Shown piece after piece: positions 6,600 to 10,231 of a stretch of DNA of 10,231 nt. Positions within the stretch are counted from its first letter, which is position 1, and each line of letters opens with the position of its first letter. Source of the stretch: an uncultured Lysobacteraceae bacterium (GTDB lineage Bacteria > Pseudomonadota > Gammaproteobacteria > Xanthomonadales > Rhodanobacteraceae); assembly GCA_946482585.1 (NCBI GenBank), contig CAMLSI010000165.1, forward strand, positions 1-10,231, in the 5' to 3' direction. The position numbers were made by a program, and so were the translations under genes. The notes under the pieces are model-generated. The model ran no database searches. It had not been told where the DNA came from and was given only the letters and a program-made list of their open reading frames with translations.

Positions 6600-7017
6600 A
6601 GCGCACGCGCTGCGGTTCCATCGCCGCGACACCGCGCGCGATCAGTTCCTCGAGCACACCGAGATCGATGCCGGCCAACGACTTCAGGTAGAGGCAGGCC
6701 TTGCTGGTCTTGTGCTTGCCGAGTCGCGCGAGCAACGCGTCGGCATCATCGAAGCCGCGCATGATGTAGAGCGTCAGATCGTTCTTGCGCGGCGAGAAAC
6801 CGACCACCGGCCAGTCGCCTTCGGTGCCGTTCGCATAGCGGTAGCGATAGCGGCCGAAGCCGACGATGCTCGGCCCCCAGATCACGGCTTTCTCACCGGT
6901 GATCTTCTGCATGAGTTTCGCGAGAGTCGCGCAATCGGCACGGCGCGCCGGATCGGCGACACCGGCGAGAAACGCCGCGAGCGTGGTCTTGGTCGGCTGC
7001 GTCTTCGCTTCGGACAT
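6598..7017 (-). CDS. DUF1801 domain protein (YdhG-like)
   Basis: The 139-residue product is a single DUF1801 domain. Landmarks are KITGEKAVIWGPSIVGFG (38-55), RYRYANGTEGDWPVVGFSPRK (59-79), the LTLYIM strand (81-86) and LLARLGKHKTSKACLYLKSL (95-114). The family is small, soluble and cytoplasmic, with no established biochemical role. Length is normal for a stand-alone member. The ATG at 7017 is chosen because the conserved part follows closely; no good ribosome site precedes it, and a GTG at 7032 (adding VNETV) is a possible alternative. The gene is divergent from the DUF1579-like gene across 118 bp and converges on the lipoprotein gene with 19 bp between stops. Confidence 0.92.
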   Translation of the reverse strand: MSEAKTQPTKTTLAAFLAGVADPARRADCATLAKLMQKITGEKAVIWGPSIVGFGRYRYRYANGTEGDWPVVGFSPRKNDLTLYIMRGFDDADALLARLGKHKTSKACLYLKSLAGIDLGVLEELIARGVAAMEPQRVR

Positions 7018-7135
7018 GACGGTTTCGTTCACGGCGGACGATGGGCCGACACCGTACGCGCGTGACGGTCGAGGTCGCAAGCGCCGCCCGCCGTCCTGAC
7101 CTAAGATGCGGTGACCGTCCGCCAGGGAGCGCGCC
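7018..7135. promoter_or_regulatory. Divergent intergenic region with -10 box and ribosome site
   Basis: The gap serves both the DUF1801 gene (minus) and the DUF1579-like gene (plus). For the plus strand, TAAGAT (7102-7107) is a -10-like hexamer 28 bases before the ATG, and AGGGAG (7124-7129) is a clear ribosome site six bases before it. No -35 match stands at the usual spacing. I see no obvious promoter for the minus strand. Confidence 0.45.
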
Positions 7136-7600
7136 ATGGACATGCCCAAGCCCGGTCCCGCACATGCCCGCCTCGCCGCCTTCGCCGGCAACTGGGAAGG
7201 CAGCGAAGCATTGCAGCCCTCGCCCTGGGGTCCCGGCGGCAATGCCATCGGACGCGGCGTCTATCGCGTCGTCACCGACGGCATGGCGCTCACGCAGGAC
7301 TACGAAGAAGAAAAAGACGGCGCGATCGTGTTCCGCGGCCACGGCGTGTTCACCATCGATCCGGAATCCGGCGACGTGCTCTGGTGGTGGTTCGACAGCA
7401 TGGGCTTTCCGCCCGAGACACCCGCGCGCGGCCGCTGGGACGGCGACACGCTGACCTTCCTGAAGACCTCGCCGCGCGGCGACGGACGCTACGTCTACGT
7501 TCTCGAAGGCAGCGACACCTACACGTTCTCTATCGAGAACCGCTTTCCGGGACAGGACGATTTCTGCCTGTTCATGAAAGGCCGCTATCGCCGCGTCTGA
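7136..7600 (+). CDS. DUF1579-like small beta-barrel protein
   Basis: The 154-residue product has no signal peptide. It begins with a helix and the motif LAAFAGNWEGSEAL (13-26), typical of DUF1579-type proteins, in which a short helix leads into an up-and-down beta barrel related in shape to lipocalins. Alternating strands follow: VYRVVTDGMALTQDYEEEK (42-60), IVFRGHGVFTIDPESGDVLWWWFDSM (64-89), GDTLTFLKTSP (103-113), YVYVLEGSDTYTFSIENRF (119-137) and FCLFMKGRYRRV (143-154). A tryptophan triplet W83-W85 and F86 would face the barrel interior, suggesting a hydrophobic ligand pocket (inference). No enzyme activity is established for the family. The ATG at 7136 follows AGGGAG by six bases; ATG 7142 is the only nearby alternative. 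The next gene is 141 bp downstream on the same strand but probably has its own promoter. Confidence 0.8.
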   Translation: MDMPKPGPAHARLAAFAGNWEGSEALQPSPWGPGGNAIGRGVYRVVTDGMALTQDYEEEKDGAIVFRGHGVFTIDPESGDVLWWWFDSMGFPPETPARGRWDGDTLTFLKTSPRGDGRYVYVLEGSDTYTFSIENRFPGQDDFCLFMKGRYRRV

Positions 7601-7622
7601 TCCGCGCGGGCGAGCGCGCGCC

Positions 7623-7661
7623 GCACGATCGGCGACACCGCCGCACGGCAGGCGATCGTGC
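7623..7661. repeat. Perfect 9-bp inverted repeat upstream of the cupin gene
   Basis: GCACGATCG (7623-7631) and CGATCGTGC (7653-7661) are perfect inverted copies separated by 21 bases, arm centres 30 bp apart (about three helical turns). They start 23 bases after the DUF1579-like stop and end 80 bases before the cupin ATG. No T-tract follows, so a regulator site or RNA hairpin is as likely as a terminator. An 11-bp palindrome CAGGATTCCTG (7673-7683) and a TTGCCA hexamer (7669-7674, five of six matches to a -35 box) lie just downstream, but no matching -10 is seen. The rest of the 7601-7741 gap holds nothing I recognise. Confidence 0.4.
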
Positions 7662-7741
7662 CCGCAAATTGCCAGGATTCCTGCCCGACGCCGTCACGCG
7701 CGCCGCTGAAGCTCGGCCCCTGTGCCTAACGGATCGCCGCC

Positions 7742-8536
7742 ATGACCGACGCCATGCCTCCCGCCGCACCGCCGCCATCGCGACGGCGCCTCCTCGCCGA
7801 AGTCGGCACATTCGCGCTGGCCTGCGGCTTCGCGCCGTTGCTGCGCGCCGATCCGCGCATGGCCACTGCCGCCGCTGCGCGCCAATGGCTGCAGCGCGTC
7901 GAAGCACTGGCGCAACGGCTGCGCAACGGCGCGATCGCGAGCGCGGACTGGCGTCGGGAACTCGATGCGCTGAACGCGTCCACGCCGCTCGCGGAATTCC
8001 TGCCGCAACTGCAGTTCGATCGCGCATTGCGCGCGATGCAGCGCGAGAGCAAGGATCCGGCCAAGACGTTCATCAAACTCGCCGACGTCGACGGCAGCCT
8101 GTCGAAGGCCGCGTTCGCGGCCGCGTACTTCGTGTTCGCGAAAGGCCAGGTCATCACGCCGCACGGGCATCGCGGCATGCTGTCGGCGCACGCGGTCGTC
8201 AGCGGCAGGCTGCGCACGCGCACCTATGACCGGCTCGGCCGCGACGGCGATTCCCTGCTGCTGAAGCCGCGCCTCGACATGCTCGCCCGCCCCGGTTTCA
8301 GCGCCGCGATCGGTCCGGTCGACGGCAACGTGCACTGGTTCGTCGCCGAGCACGACGGCGCGGCCACACTCGACGTCATCGTGCAGGACATCGATGCGAA
8401 CGGCCGCGACTTCGCGATCGAACTCGTCGATCCGCTCGCCGGCAAGCCCGATGCGGGCGACGCGATCCGCGCGCCGCTGATCGGCTGGGAACAGTCGTCG
8501 GCGAAATACCAGGGAACCCGCGTGGGCGCCGCGTGA
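7742..8536 (+). CDS. Tat-signal cupin protein resembling PCO/ADO-type thiol dioxygenases
   Basis: The 264-residue product starts with a probable twin-arginine signal: S13-R-R-R-L-L, a hydrophobic stretch (VGTFALACGFAPLL), and likely cleavage near A36. Residues 40-115 look helical. A cupin core follows: G135-(5 residues)-H141-x-H143, then S148 where classical cupins have glutamate, then G155. That lack of Glu with an HxHxGM pattern is what three-histidine thiol dioxygenases show. The second half carries GNVHWFVAEHDGAATLDVI (195-213), where H198 would be the third metal ligand; from memory this matches the pattern N-hydrophobic-H then LD-I/V in plant cysteine oxidases and 2-aminoethanethiol dioxygenase (PF07847). 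The expected reaction is oxygenation of a thiol to a sulfinate using iron. Those enzymes are normally cytosolic, so export would be unusual. ATG 7742 has only a weak GGA ribosome site; ATG 7754 would keep the signal. Confidence 0.78.
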   Translation: MTDAMPPAAPPPSRRRLLAEVGTFALACGFAPLLRADPRMATAAAARQWLQRVEALAQRLRNGAIASADWRRELDALNASTPLAEFLPQLQFDRALRAMQRESKDPAKTFIKLADVDGSLSKAAFAAAYFVFAKGQVITPHGHRGMLSAHAVVSGRLRTRTYDRLGRDGDSLLLKPRLDMLARPGFSAAIGPVDGNVHWFVAEHDGAATLDVIVQDIDANGRDFAIELVDPLAGKPDAGDAIRAPLIGWEQSSAKYQGTRVGAA

Positions 8537-8538
8537 GC

Positions 8539-8550
8539 CGACGCGCGTCG
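8539..8550. repeat. 12-bp palindrome between convergent genes
   Basis: CGACGCGCGTCG is a perfect palindrome in the 30-bp gap between the stops of the cupin gene and the DUF1697 gene, partly overlapping a second one, GTCGCGAC (8547-8554). A hairpin would need to lose its central bases, and no T-tract follows. It may contribute to termination in both directions, but this is weakly supported. Confidence 0.22.
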
Positions 8551-8566
8551 CGACGGAGCGCGAACG

Positions 8567-9091
8567 TCAGCCTCGGGCTCCGATCTGCCGCGCCATGTCG
8601 GCCAGTTTGGCGACCGTGTTCATGTTGCGCGCCGTGCCCGCGAGCGCCGACGGAATCTTCAGTTTGGAATCGGCCATGCCGTCGCCGTAGTGCACGTAGA
8701 TCTCGCGCTTGCCGAGCGCCATTTCCTCGCCGTTGACGTGCGTGGCCGCGGCGAGGCACCCGCGCGGCGGCGGCGTGTCCAGAAATATCGCGACGACACG
8801 ATTCGGCCGGGCGTTCGGAAACGGATTCGCCGCAAGCACGCCGGCCATCTCCGCCGCCGTGCGCACGAGCACGCCGACAGGCTTTCCCGCATACGCCTCC
8901 AGCGCGGCGGCGAGTGCCGCCCGCACGGCCGCCTCGCCCTTGCGCGTGGTGAACACCACGTTGCCGCTCGCGATATAGGTCTTCGCGTCGGCGAAGCCGC
9001 AGGCGTCGCACAAGGCCTTGAGGTCGGCCATCGGCAGCTTGCCCGTACCGCCGACATTGACGGCGCGCAGCAGCGCAACGAAAGCAGTCAT
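8567..9091 (-). CDS. DUF1697 domain protein
   Basis: The 174-residue product matches DUF1697 along its whole length. It shows the N-terminal block VALLRAVNVGGTGKLPMADL (5-24), GFADAKTYIASGNVVFTTRK (32-51), a middle beta-strand region ending NRVVAIFLDTPPP, and a C-terminal block TARNMNTVAKLADMA typical of the family. It is a small soluble cytoplasmic protein with a ferredoxin-like fold expected; its function is not established. The ATG at 9091 is firmly set by GGGAGG (9103-9098) six bases upstream. A -10-like TAGCAT (9124-9119) lies 27 bases before the start. The gene converges on the cupin gene and is divergent from the papain-like gene, so it is probably transcribed alone. Confidence 0.92.
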   Translation of the reverse strand: MTAFVALLRAVNVGGTGKLPMADLKALCDACGFADAKTYIASGNVVFTTRKGEAAVRAALAAALEAYAGKPVGVLVRTAAEMAGVLAANPFPNARPNRVVAIFLDTPPPRGCLAAATHVNGEEMALGKREIYVHYGDGMADSKLKIPSALAGTARNMNTVAKLADMARQIGARG

Positions 9092-9285
9092 GGATCGCCT
9101 CCCGAGGACGGACTGCGGATGCTACGTGCGCGACGCAATCGGTGGAACCGGCCCCGGCGGGAAACACGATCGGCACGCCGAAACGCGCTCGCACCGCTGC
9201 CGCATCGGAACCCGCGAAATTCCCGGCGCCGTCCGCCGGGCGCTGGTTACTATTGCGCCTGCGATTCCCCTCCCGAGCCTCGCCC
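9092..9285. promoter_or_regulatory. Divergent intergenic region between DUF1697 and papain-like genes
   Basis: These 194 bp carry signals for both directions. On the minus strand, GGGAGG (9103-9098) and TAGCAT (9124-9119) serve the DUF1697 gene. On the plus strand, TACTAT (9248-9253, five of six matches to TATAAT) lies 32 bases before the GTG at 9286. A GC-rich hairpin, CCCGGCG-CCGTC-CGCCGGG (9222-9240), covers the place where the -35 box would be. A promoter here argues that the open frame back to 9142 is not translated. Confidence 0.45.
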
Positions 9286-9927
9286 GTGAATGCCATCGAC
9301 GCCGCGCCGCAGACCAACGCCGACTTCCTGCTCGCGCATGCGGCTCCCGCGCGCGTCGGCCTCGCCGGCGGCAGCCACTTCATCGACCGCGGCATCCGCC
9401 AGGCACAGCGCCTGCTCGTCGACGACGCCGCCGGCAGCGCCTGGTCGCATGCGTTCCTGTTCGGCGAAGCCCGCAGCGACGGCCACTGGTGGGTGCTCGA
9501 ATCGGATCTCGATCTGCGGCACAAACAGATCCGGCTCGGCGCGCAGGAAAACCGGCTCTCGAAATTCTTCGACGCGGGCGAATGGCCGAATCTCGCGGTA
9601 CTGGATTTCGGTCTCGACGAAGCCGCCGCGCGCCGCGTGCTGGCGGCGGCGCTCGACCTGCTCGCCAATGCGACGCGCTATTCGCTGCGCGAGATCGTCG
9701 GCACTCTGCTCGCGCTCGCACGACCGACCCTGCGCGAACGCGAGAATCTGCTCGCGCGCGAGAATTCGCTGTATTGCTCGGCGTTCGTGCAGCACTGCTA
9801 CGCACGCGTCGGCCTGAATTTCGCGGCGGGCCTGAGCATCAAGAACACGACGCCGCACGACATCGCGCGTACGCCGCTGCCGCACCGTGCGCACTATCTG
9901 CTGCGCCAGCCCGGCGCCAGCGCCTGA
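9286..9927 (+). CDS. Permuted papain/NlpC-like Cys-His-Glu protein (YiiX/DUF830-like)
   Basis: The 213-residue product looks like a permuted papain-fold amidase or peptidase. In this group the histidine comes before the cysteine: here WSHAFLFGE (53-61) gives H55, VLES (70-73) gives E72 and SLYCSAFVQHCY (161-172) gives C164, a plausible Cys-His-Glu set in the right order and spacing. The N-terminal AGGSHFIDRGIR segment and the C-terminal IKNTTPHDIAR also fit the YiiX/YaeF-like layout. Members cleave amide or ester bonds, in some cases in lipids or peptides; the substrate here is unknown. No signal peptide is visible from the chosen start, so the protein is probably cytoplasmic. GTG 9286 is chosen because a good -10 (9248-9253) falls inside the longer open frame; no strong ribosome site precedes it. 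The VOC gene follows 13 bp later, probably in the same transcript. Confidence 0.78.
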   Translation: MNAIDAAPQTNADFLLAHAAPARVGLAGGSHFIDRGIRQAQRLLVDDAAGSAWSHAFLFGEARSDGHWWVLESDLDLRHKQIRLGAQENRLSKFFDAGEWPNLAVLDFGLDEAAARRVLAAALDLLANATRYSLREIVGTLLALARPTLRERENLLARENSLYCSAFVQHCYARVGLNFAAGLSIKNTTPHDIARTPLPHRAHYLLRQPGASA

Positions 9928-9940
9928 ACGGAGAGCCGAC

Positions 9941-10231
9941 ATGAGCGAACCGCCCTGCCTGCGCGTCAATCGTTCGATGCCGACGGCCGCCGTGATTCCC
10001 GTGCTCGGCTACGCCGACGTGATCGCGACCGCCGCATGGCTCGTGCACGCATTCGGTTTCAACGAGCGCCTGCGCATCGGTTCGCATCGCATCCAGCTCG
10101 CGTTCGGCGACGGCGCCGTGGTGATCGCCGCGCGTGCCGAACCGGTCGACGCACGCGGCCTCGCGGTGATGCTGCGCGTCGCCGACGCCGATGCGCATTG
10201 CGCGCGGGCACGGGCGGCCGGCGCGCGCATC
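9941..10231 (+). CDS. VOC-fold (glyoxalase/bleomycin-resistance-like) protein, 3' end cut off
   Basis: The first 97 residues of this gene are in the window, and the frame stays open to the right edge. From about residue 16 the product reads AAVIPVLGYADVIATAAWLV and then HAFGFNERLRIG, the usual first beta-alpha-beta unit of a vicinal oxygen chelate domain. Strands RIQLAFGDGAVVIAA and GLAVMLRVADADAH and a helix with ARAAGARI follow, all matching the VOC module order. Members include glyoxalases, dioxygenases and antibiotic-binding proteins; the missing second half prevents a closer call. The ATG has a GGAG ribosome site (9930-9933) seven bases upstream and lies 13 bp after the papain-like stop, so the two genes are likely co-transcribed. 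An in-frame ATG at codon 13 is a less likely start. Confidence 0.83.
   Translation, partial: MSEPPCLRVNRSMPTAAVIPVLGYADVIATAAWLVHAFGFNERLRIGSHRIQLAFGDGAVVIAARAEPVDARGLAVMLRVADADAHCARARAAGARI

Noticed and set aside
5418..6632. A 404-codon open frame on the minus strand opposite the lipoprotein gene
   Set aside because: Low-complexity Arg/Ala/Val composition, no motif and no ribosome site; the plus-strand gene has a lipobox and a well-spaced AGGGAG.
7760..7850. Lipobox in the cupin protein signal (FALAC at residues 24-28)
   Set aside because: The -3 position is alanine and -2 is leucine, the reverse of a usual L-A/S-A/G-C lipobox; a Tat signal with cleavage near A36 fits better.
9142..9285. 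N-terminal extension of the papain-like frame to ATG 9142
   Set aside because: The extra 48 residues do not look like a domain or a clean signal peptide, and a good -10 hexamer lies within the stretch.
1..10231. Defence island, prophage, integrative element or CRISPR array
   Set aside because: No integrase, transposase, phage structural, nuclease/helicase or repeat-spacer pattern appears, and base composition and codon use look even across the window.

Overview
The window reads as ordinary chromosomal DNA from a high-GC, Gram-negative bacterium. The lipoprotein signal, twin-arginine signal peptides, 16S rRNA modification enzymes of the E. coli type and strong C/G third-position bias all fit a gammaproteobacterium. 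Lysobacterales (Xanthomonadales; for example a Rhodanobacteraceae-like genus) is my best guess, because of the DUF1800/DUF1501 pair and an 'IWFDAFE'-type motif after the DUF1800 signal peptide. That placement is inference. I see no phage, insertion sequence, CRISPR array, tRNA or rRNA, and nothing that clearly forms a new multi-gene system.

Layout: (1) 1-2330, minus strand: a two-gene exported unit, DUF1800 then DUF1501 (cut by the left window edge), the second gene's ribosome site overlapping the first gene's stop. (2) 2528-3457, plus: a ten-helix EamA/DMT transporter, divergent from unit 1 across a 197-bp gap holding a perfect inverted repeat. (3) 3474-5218, minus: an rsmC-like 16S rRNA guanine methyltransferase followed by the pseudouridine synthase rsuA, coupled by an ATGA overlap. 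(4) 5403-6578, plus: a lipoprotein of unknown function. (5) 6598-7017, minus: a DUF1801 protein. (6) 7136-7600, plus: a DUF1579-like protein. (7) 7742-8536, plus: a probable Tat-exported cupin whose core resembles thiol dioxygenases of the PCO/ADO type. (8) 8567-9091, minus: a DUF1697 protein. (9) 9286-9927 and 9941-10231, plus: a permuted papain/NlpC-like Cys-His-Glu protein, followed 13 bp later by a VOC-fold protein cut by the right edge.

The genes work in small independent units. Only DUF1800-DUF1501, rsmC-rsuA and papain-like-VOC look co-transcribed. Neighbours otherwise alternate strand, so intergenic gaps are mostly divergent (promoter-bearing) or convergent (terminator-bearing). The most interesting items are the exported PCO/ADO-like cupin, the cysteine clusters of the DUF1800 protein, and the inverted repeat in the 2331-2527 divergent region. 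No gap without a gene exceeds 300 bases.
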